A stretch of 64,000 nt of DNA. Source: Agrypnia vestita (Eukaryota; Arthropoda; Insecta; Trichoptera; Phryganeidae). Numbering within the stretch: the stretch's first letter is position 1; the number at the start of each line of letters is the position of its first letter. Under the pieces are notes generated by a model. It was not told the origin of the DNA, did not search any database, and worked only from the letters and a program-made list of their open reading frames with translations. This document shows, one piece after another, positions 1-11,468 of this stretch. The stretch is from assembly GCA_016648135.1 (NCBI GenBank), contig JADDOH010010980.1, forward strand, positions 1 to 64,000, in the 5' to 3' direction. The position numbers and the translations under genes are program-made.

Positions 1-286
1 GGACCTTGTTTTTAATAATATTCAATTTACTACAGTAAAACCTCGTTAATTTGAAATTGCGACCCAAAAAAACATTTCGAATTGCGCGGAACCCCGTTTT
101 TGCCAAATGAGATACCGCAGCTGTCATCCATAACCTCATCGGGTGACGATTCCGCGACAAGATATGCGAGTCCCGGTGTGTACACGTCAAACGACCGCGT
201 CATTGTCCCCGAAACATGAGCGTAGATGTTGATGCGACATGCCGAGCGGAATGTTTCGCGATTTGTCCCCTAGTGAATACATGGCT
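1..286. mobile_element. Element A, right part (cut by window start)
   Basis: These 286 bases align without any length change to 48024-48309, the right part of a complete element at 47559-48309. The end reads CCCCTAGTGAATACATGGCT, the inverted repeat of that element. Only the right end is inside the window. No coding potential is seen. A TAA follows and is shared with the next element. Confidence 0.8.
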
Positions 287-289
287 TAA

Positions 290-1048
290 GGCTCGGTTGC
301 GCCAGCAGAAATAAATTTGGTTCGAGTAACATTCACCCGAGTAACTTTTTTTACCCTCAGATGAGTAAACTCGATTTCGGGTTGCACAAACGTCTTTTTT
401 ACCACTGTCAAACCAATAATAAGGCTAATAGGGTGCCAAGCGGAATAAACCTCAAATACCGCATTTGTCTATGGAATTTGATTTATTTCAGTTTTTTACC
501 ACTGGCAATACGTACTTTTGCGGTTCAAAACCAGTTCAAACAAACCACTTTATTCTATGAAACAAACCAAACAAACGTCGAACCATCGCTAAAATAACGC
601 GAAATTAAAAGATTCATTTTAATGTTTACAAATTTCAATACGAAAATGACAGCGACAAAATTCAAATGACAAGTACCTATATGGATAAATGTCACATTTT
701 CAAATCAGCTGTGAGAGGACGGCCATTTTTTTTACCAACGTTTTTACCTTTACCCACCTATCTTGGAGAGTATAAAAAAAGTTACTCATGTATGTACTTC
801 GGCGAGTTTAAATATTTTTACAGTAGCCAGCAAACATCTTGAAATTCTACGGCGTAATGGGGGGAAATTTGCGCGTCTACCTTTCTACCAACGAGACCCA
901 AATTTCGTCTTCTGCGCATTCTCCCACTATGCCAAAGAATTTCAAGAAGTTTGCCGGCAACTGTAACATAGATGGCGCAACCCGTTTTAGTAAAAAAAGT
1001 TACTCGAGTAAGTTTTTTTACCTTTACTTTAGATGGCGCAACCGGGCC
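290..1048. mobile_element. Harbinger-like non-autonomous DNA transposon
   Basis: The ends are inverted (GGCTCGGTTGCGCC on the left, GGCGCAACCGGGCC on the right) and are flanked by TAA direct repeats at 287-289 and 1049-1051. A three-base TWA duplication with GGC/GGG ends is typical of PIF/Harbinger. The interior is AT-rich, has no transposase, and contains a small palindromic block near 825-965 that recurs at 51000-51135. Confidence 0.65.
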
Positions 1049-1249
1049 TAACTGTTATTTGAGAATAGTATCTGATTACTTCGATTATTGCCAACTGATT
1101 TTTCACAATTCAACGGGCAACTGTCGATACTAGACAACAATTATATTTTACTTACCAATCATCGATACAATTAGATACAAATCCAAAATAACTGTACCGA
1201 AAATACCCGGTTAAAATAACGGTTAGTCAATCACCAGTTCAATGAGGTT

Positions 1250-1700
1250 GTCACCTCTTGAGATTCGTATAAGCATACAACGCTATCATATTCATATTGA
1301 TGGATGCTATCGACAAATTCAAAAATTCGGCGTGTCGTCTTATCATTTTACAGTAATATAAAAAAATAAGGATAAGGATAATCACCTTATCACGAATATA
1401 TAATATAATATATTGGTGATAAGGAGGTTTTATCGCGGAATCATTGTTCGTTGTGGGCTGGAGCAGTGCGGTCGCGAGATGGCTGACAGGTGATTATAAT
1501 CATTCTTTATGGCAATCTTTTCTTCTTAATCTAACCTAAGATTACGTATCAATAAGCTTCGATAGCATCGTTTTGCCATTGCGTCGGTGATTAACGAAAT
1601 TTTAAGTGACGCTGCGTCCAAAATTCGTCAACAATCGCGAAAACATGGCCGACGGGTAAATTTGCGCGGGAGTTACGTAAACGACACAATAATTTTTTAA
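1250..1700 (+). repeat. Repeat R, copy 1, with degenerate MESLF exon-like segment
   Basis: Homologous to 19500-20690 and 38440-38960. A pyrimidine-rich CATTTTACAG ends at 1353 and a donor-like GACAG/GTGATT follows at 1489/1490. The segment between encodes ESLFVVGW in one frame, but the initiator position reads GCG instead of ATG. Unknown function; probably the decayed member of the family. Confidence 0.45.
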
Positions 1701-2759
1701 ATTGAAATTTCAAGGGATGATTCAATAGATTTTAATAAATACAGTTTTGATATTATACAGGGGAAGAACGGACAAAATGACACATGGGTAAAATGACATA
1801 TTGCGCCTAATTCGAAATACGCGGACTTTGGAGTGCCAGCCTGTGAATATGAATAATGCTGTTTCTATCTCTTTTATTCTTTTTCTATCCTCTTTCTTAC
1901 ATGTATTACCTCTCATTAAAAATTGTTTCTTAGAATCGTGCAGAAATACAAAAACCTTCATTAGTTCTTAAAATTATTATACAGCAATTAGCAATAGTTT
2001 TCATATAAATACAAGTTGTTGAATGTAAAATATTTAGGTTGATAATGCCTTCATAAAGCGAAACGCGTCTCATAAAAATTAAAAATGTAGAACTAAAAAA
2101 ACAGTGTTTTTGTTTTCATATATGTGATTACGGAGTTAATATTATTATTTTTAAACTTACTTTCTATTTTAAACTACTACTCTACTACTTTTTACTTTAA
2201 AAAGAAACATACAGTCGATTCTGAGACAGTGATAGTTTCTATATTAAAATTCGCTAATGTTTTACTGTTTTACTCATAGATTTGTTGACTTCTTTTTACG
2301 TCATATAGAGTTTTATTAAATTAATTTTATGTGTATATTTTTTATTTACATAATTGTTTTTTTTATAACCTGCTGAGTTACTTTAAAGTGAATTTATTTA
2401 AATTAATTAAGTTATCTTCTTTTGGCGTATTAAGGGTAAAATTTTTATTGTAACGGAAGTTCCGCACGCGCAGCGTGCCTTATTGTAGCGGAAAATCGTG
2501 TAGCGGGAATACGTGACCACGAAATGCGCGCGCATCCATTAAACTGTCAAAAAATTTTTCACTTAGAAATTAGTGTTCCAGTAATATAAATAATGTATTT
2601 TCGACCATCTTCAATCGAATACTAATCATAAAGATGCCCTATTCAAAAGCTGACGAATGATTGGTTATTGAATTGAAAATTAGAACTGTTTATTGAATTA
2701 CAATGTTTTTGCAAAACGTTAGATATTCGTTTTCAAAACAAAAAACACATTCATTCATT
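1700..2759. other. AT-rich spacer, no gene seen
   Basis: Mostly A/T-rich sequence with stops in all frames. A short GC-rich patch near 2455-2545 has CpG-containing repeats of GTAGCGG but no recognisable element ends. Confidence 0.5.
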
Positions 2760-3257
2760 CACAGTATACTAAGAACAGTAATACGTCTTCATACAAACTG
2801 GCCGCTACCCATTAGAATGTGTGCGTGCGTGCTCGGCGCCGTGTACGCACGCACTGTGACGCACACATTGACATAGAATATGGGGGCACAAGGCGGCGGC
2901 AGTAAGGGCCGTGCCTTCGGTGCCATTCGCGCTCGCAGCCGCCGCTTTAGAAAAAAAATGCCTTTTTTATGTTTGTGGTGCTTTACTAAAAAGGAGTGTT
3001 GATTATCACAAAGTCTGTGAGTTTTTAAAAGTCTACGTTGATGTTAATCAGCGTTATTGCAATTTAAGTGCAGAAACTAGGTATAGTAATTACAGAAATT
3101 TTCGGGTTTAGTGTCTAGCTTATGCTTATATCATCTCAGACGCTACGAGTTAAAAGAAACGGAGTAAAAATAAAGTGACAACCCTAGCGTCAACGCAAGA
3201 GCAGGCTAATAACTCGCCGACAAGCCGGAGATAAACTACTGTTCTGGGTATACTGTG
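2760..3257. mobile_element. Element C copy 1 (7-bp target duplication)
   Basis: Inverted ends start CACAGTATAC and continue to GAACAGTA. They are flanked by the 7-bp direct repeat ATTCATT at 2753-2759 and 3258-3264. Two further copies lie in reverse orientation at 51882-52355 and 56808-57213. The interior has a GC-rich part with a GTGCGTGCGT run. No transposase is present. A 7-bp duplication would fit P-like or Dada-like elements, but I cannot assign it. Confidence 0.75.
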
Positions 3258-3264
3258 ATTCATT

Positions 3265-3690
3265 CGACATTCAACGCGGCTGTCAAAGTTGTATAGTTTC
3301 GAAATTTTTGAATACGGAACCGAAAATTGATAAAACATGAAAGTTTTTGATTCGTCGAGTCATATGCCTTTGAATCATCGTGAGACGTCGATTCCAAGAC
3401 ATTTATCTCTTATTTCAGCTATCAAAAGCCAATATTTACATTTGTGCCACTTCAAAAACGAATATTAATAATTTAACTACATTAAAGTGTTATCAATTAC
3501 CTATATATTTATCATGTCCCTAGACATCTTATTATTGTATCAAAATACATTTTTAACCAATATATATATCAACTATCACAACCACGCCAAAAAAGTATAA
3601 CTTCTACCGCGCGTAAGTATATTTCTTTGTTTTTTACTTTTTTTTCAATGGTGCTATACACACACACAAATAAACAAAATAAACATCACT
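3265..3690. other. Spacer, no gene seen
   Basis: AT-rich sequence without open reading frames of note or recognisable element ends. Confidence 0.4.
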
Positions 3691-3694
3691 ATTA

Positions 3695-3832
3695 TTACTT
3701 TCTTCAAACTAAGCTAAACGCTTGTGCTATCAAAATGTAACTCTCTTGCTGGTCTCCTGGAATGAGGCTCGAATTGCCGACCACTGGATCACTAGATGAA
3801 TGTCGTAACCACCAAACCAAGAAACTCGATAT
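3695..3832 (-). mobile_element. Degenerate tRNA-derived SINE
   Basis: Shares the block TTCAAACTAAGCTAAACGCT and the tRNA-like part with the better copy at 40215-40352. Here the B box has decayed (GGCTCGAATTGCC). The promoter reads on the minus strand. Confidence 0.5.
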
Positions 3833-4374
3833 GTAATTACTTCCTTTATATTGACTCGTGGCGTCTGCTTGCTTAGCGTCAACAAAAACTTTGGATCGAT
3901 TTTTTTTTTTTTTCCCGTGATCCAATCGAGCTGAAACTTGGCAAGCAGACTCGTGGCGACGATCGAGAGATCTATCAAATTTTCGTTAAAAAGAAATAAT
4001 AATTATAGTATAATTTCGGATTTTTAGAAATTTTATTGTTTTTTTTTTCAAATTGGAATCATTAGAAAAGTTTGATTACAGCGGCCCGATAACGACGCGG
4101 AATATTTTCTAAATTTGAATTACTCCGTCGGTATGCACAATAGGTACTTCACTACGAATGTCGAAAATCTAAATTGACTGACATATGTTTTTAGAATTTA
4201 ATCTTCAAAGCATGGAGTGTCTTATCAAAGCTCAAAACATCTGACATTTTAGAAATATATTAAATTACTGTAAGTTAAGTGTTATGTTATGTTTTAATTC
4301 ATCTTTAATTGTTGTTATATTTTACAAAGAAAGGGGGTATAATAAAAACTTGGTTTTTATGGGTTACTTTTTTT
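3833..4374. mobile_element. MITE family D copy
   Basis: One end carries ACTCGTGGCGTCTGCTTGC next to a TCCTTTAT motif. The other ends AAAGGGGGTATAATAAAAAC followed by TTGGTTTTTATGGGTTAC. At least seven more copies or parts of this family occur in the window. There is no coding region. Family D has imperfect inverted CTCCCTTT/AAAGGGAG ends. Confidence 0.6.
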
Positions 4375-4419
4375 AAAATTGAAATAAGAACTTTTTGAAA
4401 AGTCTTAATAGCTAAACAC

Positions 4420-4640
4420 GATATCAGTGTACCAGTAAAATTCGGGGTGTAGAGTTAGTCCTAGTATATATATATAATAATAGTTATAGATAGATAATAG
4501 AGCTAATAGAGCTAGTCCACAATACTTTACAGGTGGACTCCTGCCTTCCTGCCTTACGAATATGAAAAATTCATTCCCTTTAATACAAGTCAAATAAAAT
4601 TATAAAAACCTTCCCTATTCCAATTGGAATTTTTTCAGGG
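4420..4640. mobile_element. Fold-back MITE family E, truncated
   Basis: Contains the GAGCTAGTCCACAATAC and GGTGGACTCCTGCCT blocks that mark the arms of the complete family E members at 11469-11910 and 48975-49494. Only one arm and part of the centre remain. Confidence 0.5.
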
Positions 4641-4663
4641 GTTTTTATTAATACTTTATACTT

Positions 4664-4765
4664 ATTGGCACGCAGACTTCATTTAATATTGGCATGCATG
4701 CTTCATTCAATATTGGCATGCATGCTTCATTTAATATTGGCATGCAGGCTTCGTTTAATATTTTA
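4664..4765. repeat. 24-bp tandem repeat, about four units
   Basis: Units of TTGGCATGCATGCTTCATT plus TAATA recur every 24 bases with a few substitutions. The period is a multiple of three, so one reverse frame stays open. I treat that as a consequence of the repeat and not as a gene. Confidence 0.8.
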
Positions 4766-5238
4766 ACTTTGGGGTTACACCACCCTGACATTTTTATCAT
4801 CATAAAGCTTGAAGTTTTAAGAATAGTTAGAAACATCGTTCATCCAAAAAATTAACTGAGTTATAGCAATTTGAAACTAGCGTGGTTGACGAATTTAGGA
4901 ACGAATTTCATTACACTTTTACGTTTTTCTCAAAACTCATATTTTGAGCCCGGTGCGGCGGAGGAAATATCTCAAAAACTATTAGGCCAATTTTTATATA
5001 ATTTTGGATACATCTTACAAATAACATTATCTACGATGTAACGATTTTTTGAAAATAAAATGCACCATTCCCGTTTTTTTACGATATGCTACACCATAGA
5101 CATTAAATCATTTAAAAAGAAAATAATTTAATTTTCATTTCACTCAAGCCCCGGCATCATGATTATTTCAACAACTCCGCCATTTTGAATTTTTCAAAAT
5201 AATTTCTTAATACAAAATATTAACCAAAATTTTTTGCC
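4766..5238. other. Spacer, no gene seen
   Basis: AT-rich, stop-dense DNA. No terminal repeats or motif recognised. Confidence 0.4.
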
Positions 5239-5336
5239 TCACTCTCCAAATAAAATCATGGGCGCTTTCACTCTATCAACAGAATTCTGTTATCTATATT
5301 AATATCGTAAGCGCCCACCTTTTATTTGGAGAGTGA
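5239..5336. mobile_element. Short fold-back element, about 98 bp
   Basis: The ends are a near-perfect inverted pair: TCACTCTCCAAATAAAA on the left, and its complement TTTTATTTGGAGAGTGA on the right. The pairing continues into GGGCGCTT / AAGCGCCC. The middle contains GAATTC. Too short to encode anything; a MITE relic or solo hairpin. Confidence 0.6.
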
Positions 5337-5339
5337 CTA

Positions 5340-5950
5340 AGAGCGTTTTAAAAAAAATATCTATATATTAATTATGCCAAAAATGCTGCGGTAACTGGAT
5401 GATTTCTGTTGCCAGCTAAAAAAAACAAGTGGCGAAATCGTATAATGTAGCGAGAAGTATGGATTGTTTTAAAATACATGCAGATAATATATAATGTGTA
5501 GAAATATTATAAACGTAAAATAAAAATGGTCACTTATAAAAATAATGTACTTAATATTTATACACGTTTATTAATTTTTAGTAAACATATTTGTGTTTCA
5601 AAATTGTTTGTAAATTTCGCCATTTCTTTTTTTGGTTATGTACTGGTGAACCCAGCTGCATTCTATGCCCAGCTGTCAGGTCGGCAATTTTCGCCATTTT
5701 GGAGCGATGACAGCTATGTTAGCGAAATATTTACGTTTTCTCTTTATACTATTTATCGCTTTCGATTTATGAAATGAATCAAGTCGCAGATTTTAGATTA
5801 AGGAATCACGTGCATTTGATATTTAACTGTCATATTCAGGTTAGAATTTCGTGTTTCGGAAGTGATAAAAATAAAATGCTTATCTGCTAGTATTTTTTTA
5901 ATTTAAATTTTTTTAAACTTTTTATTTTATGTCTTAACATTTTATGCAAT
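5340..5950. other. Region upstream of gene copy 1, no exon recognised
   Basis: AT-rich. I looked for the exon-1 unit that precedes copies 2, 6, 7 and 8 and did not find it here, so copy 1 may have lost its 5' exon or have it outside the window. Confidence 0.35.
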
Positions 5951-6005
5951 CAAAACCTGTGTAATCGAGATGCTAATAAATAAAAATCTTTTTTACAGAA
6001 ATACA

Positions 6006-6440
6006 ATGAACGAGGAAGGGAAGCCGTACGCCGTTTTAACAGCGCAACAAAAGAAAGAAGTTTATAACAAATTTTACTTAAATGCCAAGCATTCTGATAT
6101 AGCGAAAGAATTCAACATTAGCGATTATTGCATTAGAGGATTGAAAAGGGAGTACAAAGTCTTTCTGAAGATTTACAAACGGATGGAATTGAAAAAAGAA
6201 TGTACAAACGGATGCGGCGAAGCTACTGCGAGCGAAAAGAGCGAAAAGAAGAGCGAAAAGCTTACTAGAGACCCGCGACTCATGTCCCGGCGACACCAGG
6301 CAAAAACTCGGACGCCCTGTCCGATTCACGATGGGATACCGGAAGTAATGACTGACAAAGTAACACCAAAACGCGAAGAAGCAAAACCACCGGAGGACTC
6401 AGAGATGGACCAGGTGAAGATAAATTTACTCCCTTACTAA
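6006..6440 (+). CDS. Array gene copy 1: helix-turn-helix protein with acidic tail (coding exon)
   Basis: Encodes about 144 residues after a splice-acceptor-like run (branch-like TGCTAAT, then CTTTTTTACAG; exon starts at 5999). Residues about 10-55 form a small helix-turn-helix (AQQKKEVYNKF ... SDIAKEFNISDYCIRGLKREY) of the Psq/CENP-B N-terminal type. This is followed by a basic and acidic linker (LKKE; REEAKPPEDSEMDQVKIN). The family tail motif EMDQVKI ends the protein. No catalytic domain is present. The start is the ATG shared by all but one copy; if an upstream exon is spliced on, translation could begin earlier. DNA binding is inferred from the fold pattern only. Copy 1 is the most 5' member in the window. 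Confidence 0.6.
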   Translation: MNEEGKPYAVLTAQQKKEVYNKFYLNAKHSDIAKEFNISDYCIRGLKREYKVFLKIYKRMELKKECTNGCGEATASEKSEKKSEKLTRDPRLMSRRHQAKTRTPCPIHDGIPEVMTDKVTPKREEAKPPEDSEMDQVKINLLPY

Positions 6441-6559
6441 AATGACGACATTTCGTCATGATCGTAGAACAATGACGGATGTGCAAAAATTCCATATTAA
6501 TTTTTCGGATTGTTAAAAAGTGAAAAAAAGAAGCCATCTAAAGGTATATAAAAATTGTA

Positions 6560-7145
6560 TTTTTACTCCCTTTATATTAACTCGTGGCGTCTGCTTGCTT
6601 GCTTGCCTGCTTGCCGTGGAAAAACTTTGGATCGATTTTTGACCCTTTTCCCGCGATCCAATCGAGCTGAAACTTTGCAAGCAGACTCGTGGCGACGATC
6701 AAGAAGACCTATCAAATTTTCGTTAAAAAATAATAATAATTATAGTATAATTTTGGGTTTTTAGAAATTTTAATGTTTTCTTTAAATTGGAATCATTACA
6801 AAAGTTTGATTACTACCAACGGCGCAGGCGGCCCGATAACGTCACGGAATATTTAAAATTTGAATTACTCAGTCGGTAGGTATAATTACTCAGTCAGTAG
6901 GTATAATAGGTACTTCACTACGAATTTCGAAAATTTATGACAATTGGTTCACAGATGACAGCACACTTCGGGTTTTAGGGAAGAAATCAAATAAAAAAGA
7001 GATATTTTTCGAGATTTTTGAGATTTTGAGATTTTATTTGTGTAGACATGTTTCATTTTCAGTCAATCAATTATTACATGATGGTAAACTTAATTTACAA
7101 AAAAAGGGAGTAAAATAAAAGCTTGGTTTTTACATGTTAGTTTTT
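6560..7145. mobile_element. MITE family D copy
   Basis: Starts TTTTTACTCCCTTTATATTA with the ACTCGTGGCGTCTGCTTGC block, and ends AAAGGGAGTAAAATAAAAGC then TTGGTTTTTACATG. It lies just downstream of gene copy 1. No coding content. Confidence 0.65.
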
Positions 7146-8250
7146 TCTCATTATTTTAACCATCGTTATATGAAGACGGTTCTGATTTGCGATCGTAGAA
7201 CAATGCAGCATGTGTAAAAACGTCGTTGTACTGCACTGACTATATTTGAGGTTTGAAAGGTATCCACTTTAAATAGCTAACCCAAGTTTCAAAGGAAAAT
7301 CTTCTGTAGTTATCGAGCTATGACATAAAGTGTCTTTATGTAAATAAAACTTCAAACTGCTCTCCTGCAAACTTGAGAACAATCACATGCGTCGTTGTTC
7401 TACGATTGTGACGATTTTAGAGTAAACCGAAGGAGTAAAAAAAAAGGATTTCAGGACAACCAAAACAAAATTTGGCAAATTCTTTTGTCAACGTAATATA
7501 AAGGGGGTATGGTATACCTACCTACGATGCGCGAAAAAGGCAATATGTGTGAATTTTTTTAAGAAAACTTATATGAATTATGGTATAGGTATCATTTCTA
7601 CATGAAAATTCATAATTTAAAGAATACATTTAATTTTTTTTTATTAAAAAATATTCAACATTGTCGGAAAATTCTTGGGTTCTGTCGACTGTTCTGTCCA
7701 ATTTCATCTGTAATCATCAGAATAAAAAAAAAAACAAAAAGACTATCAAAATTGACACTATAATTTAGTCTTTGACATAGGGGGTTTTTGAAAATATAGA
7801 TTTTTGACAAAATGGCGGGATTTGAATTAAAATTGGCGTTTTTAGGGAAAAATTCGGGTTTATTATGCCGATAAAAAAACTGTCACTTAAAAAAGATCCT
7901 ACGGGAAAGATTAGATAATTATGTACAAAATAACAACTAGAAATTTCAAGTTGATCGGTTCAGTGGTTGCTGAGATATTTTGGACACCGATTTTCAAAAC
8001 ATGGTTTCGAGTAAAACGCGTTTGAAAATTGAGTAATGAATAAATCGCGAAATTTTTCAACTTACATAAAATCATCGATACCAGGTACATAATATAAGTC
8101 CTGCACCTTGCTTAGAATTCCCATATCATCGAGCACTCTTCACAAGCATAATGGAAATAGGCCTAACGTTTCTGTTATGAAACTTTCTGTTACCTGCGTG
8201 TATCGCGGCCCGTAAACAACAAAGGGATTCCATTGTTATCAGTTATAACT
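7146..8250. other. Non-coding region with a diverged relative of the TTAA element
   Basis: The part around 7660-8200 resembles the interior of the TTAA-flanked elements at 35153 and 41193: GGACACCGATTTTCAAAAC, and the reverse-strand block ending in CATCGATACCAGG with a CTTAC donor-like sequence. The G-run ends are not found here. The rest is unassigned AT-rich DNA. Confidence 0.35.
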
Positions 8251-8261
8251 TCAGAATATTT

Positions 8262-8690
8262 TGAGTTTGTTCAAATTTTCAGAACAGTGCTGGATTTATG
8301 TCACAGAGACATTATTAATCAATTAACGTATATTATAGATATCTCACAGTATAGAGGTCATTTGGGTGTACATAGGACTTATGACCTATCTTATGGTTGG
8401 CTTAAGTGATCACTTTACACAATGTAACATTCGCCATTTCCACCCATGATAGAATATACCATGCTTATTCATTTTTTGGAAGTTGTATATATGTTCAAAT
8501 TGCGTGGAAAGCTTTCATATATTCTATCATGGGTGAAAATGGCGAATGTTACATTGTGTAAAGTGATCACTTAAGCCAACCATAAGATAGGTCATAAGTC
8601 CTATGTACACCCAAATGACTTCTATACCTACTTTCACATAAGAAATACAGTTTCGTCTCTGTGAGATATCTATAATATACGTTAATTGAG
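8262..8690. mobile_element. Fold-back MITE family F, copy 1
   Basis: Two long inverted arms (about 8320-8457 and 8519-8688) pair over more than 100 bases. The shared blocks are GGTCATTTGGGTGTACATAG and GTGATCACTTAAGCC. A second copy interrupts gene copy 4 at 32178-32535 and includes the same 70-base single-sided extension, which defines the element's limits. Confidence 0.75.
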
Positions 8691-8699
8691 TTATAACTT

Positions 8700-9331
8700 G
8701 GTTATTTTTTTAATTTTTGCTTGAAATTTTCACCAAACATTGTTAAGACTTCAAGCTTTATAAAAATGAAAAGTTTAAAAATCGAATTTTTCGAAATGTC
8801 TAGGTAGGTATTCCCACTTAAAGCCTTTGTTACTTTTGTCTAATTTTTGCACCTGTAATTTTGTTTTTGCGAAAACTATAAGCATCAGGAATCCAGAGAA
8901 GCACATGTCAGGATAGAGGAAGGTGAAGAGGAATGTTGGAAGTGGCCAAGGCACAATGGGCTGTGGAGCCATTCATGATGATGAGTTTCATTTTTTTGAA
9001 CAAGAACGTTGAACCGAGTTGACTAATGTCTTCTGTGTTTCTTGCCAAATTTTTCAAATAATCAATCATGTAAATGTCTTTTTCAAAAAGTTTAAAAATA
9101 GCGGCGTTTTATTTTATTTTCTGACTCGTCTAATTTTTCATTGCCAGATATGTATCTCAGGAACAACTACTTAACTCAAAACTAGATTTTATTGACTCAC
9201 TCGGTTGTTCATTTCGCTCACAGAAATCATGTCGACTTTTTCCGAAATAAGGAAAAATTATTCATTTTTTATTTTTATTTATTTATTTATTTTATTTCTA
9301 CGGTTTACACCTCTTACAATAAAATAAGAAA

Positions 9332-9366
<35 letters not shown>

Positions 9367-9785
9367 GTGAATAATATCTGCTTGCATGATCGTTTAAAAA
9401 TGTATACATATACATACATATGAAATTTATAACACAATATCTTTTGTAATAATTGTTGTTTTTTTTGTTTGCTAGGGGATTTGATTATGCTAGAATAATG
9501 TGTATGTAAAATATGCCTTAAATAGACGCAAGGGGGACATTCTTCTGCACTGATCCAATCCCCTCTCATTAAAACGGGGTTTTGTTCGCCTCTTTACAAA
9601 TTAATACTCTGTGACGGAATATTTAAATAAAAATAATATTTTTGCTAAGTGAGTAAAGACGATTATAAAGTATATATTTTGCTATGTGAGTAAAGACAAT
9701 TATAAAGTGTATATCAGTAAGAACAAAGACATGTATTCATATACTCGTATTAACAAAGTTTAATTAAATAAATCAACGGTAAAGT
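8700..9785. other. AT-rich spacer with (AT)n microsatellite
   Basis: Contains TTTA-rich runs near 9260-9300 and an uninterrupted TA dinucleotide array at about 9335-9362. A patch at 8880-8990 (AGGAAGGTGAAGAGGAATG) looks like a decayed LINE end, but this cannot be secured. Confidence 0.4.
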
Positions 9786-9790
9786 GTTCA

Positions 9791-9976
9791 TTAATGAGTA
9801 ATGTTGAGAATATCTACAATTTGTGCATACTCGTTTCCTAGGATGGAAAGTCTGTAGATCGTGGAGTATTTTTGGTGAGATGTGTTGCTTTTGTTGCAGT
9901 GAAAGAATGCTTGTGAACGGGTATTTCTGGCCGGTATGTGAAAAGATATGGATGATAAGAGTTCCGGAGAATCCAA
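9791..9976 (-). pseudogene. Jockey-like LINE, 3' end of reverse transcriptase ORF
   Basis: The reverse strand encodes 61 residues with the C-terminal pattern of Jockey/CR1-type polymerases (IPARNTRSQAFF ... STIYRLSILGNEY ... DILNI). The same ending is seen at 12542-13309 and at 39840-39960. 5'-truncated and not functional. Confidence 0.55.
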
Positions 9977-10106
9977 GTTATAAGAATGAATTATTTTGTA
10001 TAGATATATGAGATCAGCAATAATGCGTCTGTCGCTTTTTTTTTTGCATATTTTAACACGAATTTAATTTGAATTTCGTTAATTTAAGAATTCCAATAAA
10101 TAACAA

Positions 10107-10267
10107 ATGTGTTGTGTGTTTTATGTTCATATATCTATCCTTCCTGGACGCACAAAGACTACATCATCACTCACAAATGCGGCGGAGCCGAAAGGTTTAT
10201 GTCAGCAACACTGTGAACATCGTTCTACCCTTTCTACTAATTCCGTACGGTGTGCAACAGATCATAA
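10107..10267 (+). CDS. Candidate 5' exon of array gene copy 2
   Basis: An ATG at 10107 opens a frame of 53 codons plus two bases, and ends at a consensus donor CATAA/GTGAGT (10267/10268). Joined to the acceptor before copy 2 (exon from 11952), the frame runs AA+G, AAC, TAC, ATG straight into the helix-turn-helix ORF, giving about 206 residues. The peptide begins MCCVFYVHI and holds PGRTKTTSSLTNA; I recognise no domain. An AATAAA and a GT-rich run (TGTGTTGTGTGTTTT) lie at the same place, so this may also contain the poly(A) region of the unit upstream. Other copies at 52860 and 57317 are open in the same frame; those at 15681, 49500 and 58325 are not. Confidence 0.45.
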
Positions 10268-10295
10268 GTGAGTACTTTATCCTTTATACTTTATA

Positions 10296-10733
10296 TACTT
10301 TATACACTTTATACTTTATATACCGACTTTGTAATGTAATTTTTTATCTTGTATTTTTCTTTAATTAACATTTTTTCTTTTTCCCAGACCTCGTATATAT
10401 ATGCAGATGTATCGATCAGATATCTTTATGCTATACATATATCTTTTGCACTCCTTTTTATTCTTATCTCTTGTCCTTTTTACTAAGTAGATTTGTCCTT
10501 TCCTATCCATTCCTTATTCTCCTTTTACCTCTAATTCTTTGACTCTCATAGTTTGTCCATGACTTAAAACTTTCATTTTTTTGTTTTTTATTATATAACT
10601 CAAGTTATTGTTGCTTTATGTTAAAACACAACAGGTTAATTCTGTGGAAACTTGTAAGATGGTCTCTTCACTGTTCAATAATCATGTATAATCTCTTTAT
10701 ATGTACTGTTAGTTTCCCATAAATAAATAAATA
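10296..10733 (+). mobile_element. Retroposed insertion with AATA tail in the gene 2 intron
   Basis: A 23-bp direct repeat (10273-10295 and 10734-10756, beginning TACTTTATCC) brackets the segment, which ends in a (AATA)n tail. That is the signature of target-primed retroposition. The body is AT-rich and I cannot assign the LINE or SINE family. Confidence 0.6.
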
Positions 10734-10779
10734 TACTTTATCCTTTATACTTTATACATAAGTGAGTATAGTGAGTATC

Positions 10780-11010
10780 CACCCATGTATGATAGAGCAA
10801 GGAATGAACTTATTAGGAAATAATGAAAAACTGAACTTAGCACAGTGAATACAATCAAAAAAGGGGCGCTTAGGTAGTTTGGTCATGTGAAACGAATGAA
10901 TGAGGAGAGAATAAATGAGGAAGTATCGCACGTGTTGATGGCGCCAGAAATAAAGGACGTCCGTGGCAGGCTTGGCGTCAGATAAACCAGATACTGGAAT
11001 AGTAATGACA
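10780..11010 (+). pseudogene. LINE reverse-transcriptase 3' fragment, frameshifted
   Basis: Decayed coding pattern of the end of a non-LTR polymerase (GCGCTTAGGTAGTTTGGTCA for a RLxWFGHV-like motif, then MNEERIN-like and RPWQAWRQINQILE-like stretches). A related fragment sits at 50310-50480, also inside a gene-array intron. Confidence 0.45.
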
Positions 11011-11049
11011 AAAATAATAATACAGAAAGGCTCTACTACCCTACACTTG

Positions 11050-11290
11050 TATTACATTTTTACTCCCTTTCTTTTAACTCGTAGCGTCTGCTTGTCTGTT
11101 GTCTGCCGAAAAAACTTTGGATCGATTTTTAACCCTTTTCCCGTGATCTAATCGAGCTGAAATTTTGCAGGCAGACTCTTGGCGTCGATAAAAATGATCT
11201 AGTAAATTTTTGTTTAAAAACTTTAATAATTATAGTATAATTTTGGATTTTTAGAAATTTTAGCAATATATTTATTGTTTAATTTTCGAG
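11050..11290. mobile_element. MITE family D, truncated
   Basis: Has the TTTTTACTCCCTTTCTTTTA end and the CGTAGCGTCTGCTTG block, but lacks the opposite end. Lies in the gene copy 2 intron. Confidence 0.5.
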
Positions 11291-11468
11291 CCAGACGCAT
11301 GGAGTAGGCGCGAAACCTGTATCAATGAGAGGTTTTCGCCTCTTGTTTATTTGTTACAAATGTCTCAGTCTTTTATAAGCTTTGTTCTACTCATTAAAAA
11401 TATTCTCAAGGTTTAATTCATAAATTGTAATGTTTTTAGTTTATACTTGCTAGCTACATGCGGGGTAT

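Noticed and set aside
2911..3111. 66-codon frame beginning MPSVPFALAAAALEKK
   Set aside because: Lies inside element C; the corresponding reverse-strand sequence in the copies at 51882 and 56808 breaks the frame by indels.
4648..4836. Reverse frame with repeated ILNEACMP octapeptide
   Set aside because: Produced by a 24-bp tandem repeat whose period is a multiple of three; no other support for translation.
9192..9374. Frame ending in IYIYIYIY
   Set aside because: Translation of an AT microsatellite; no coding support.
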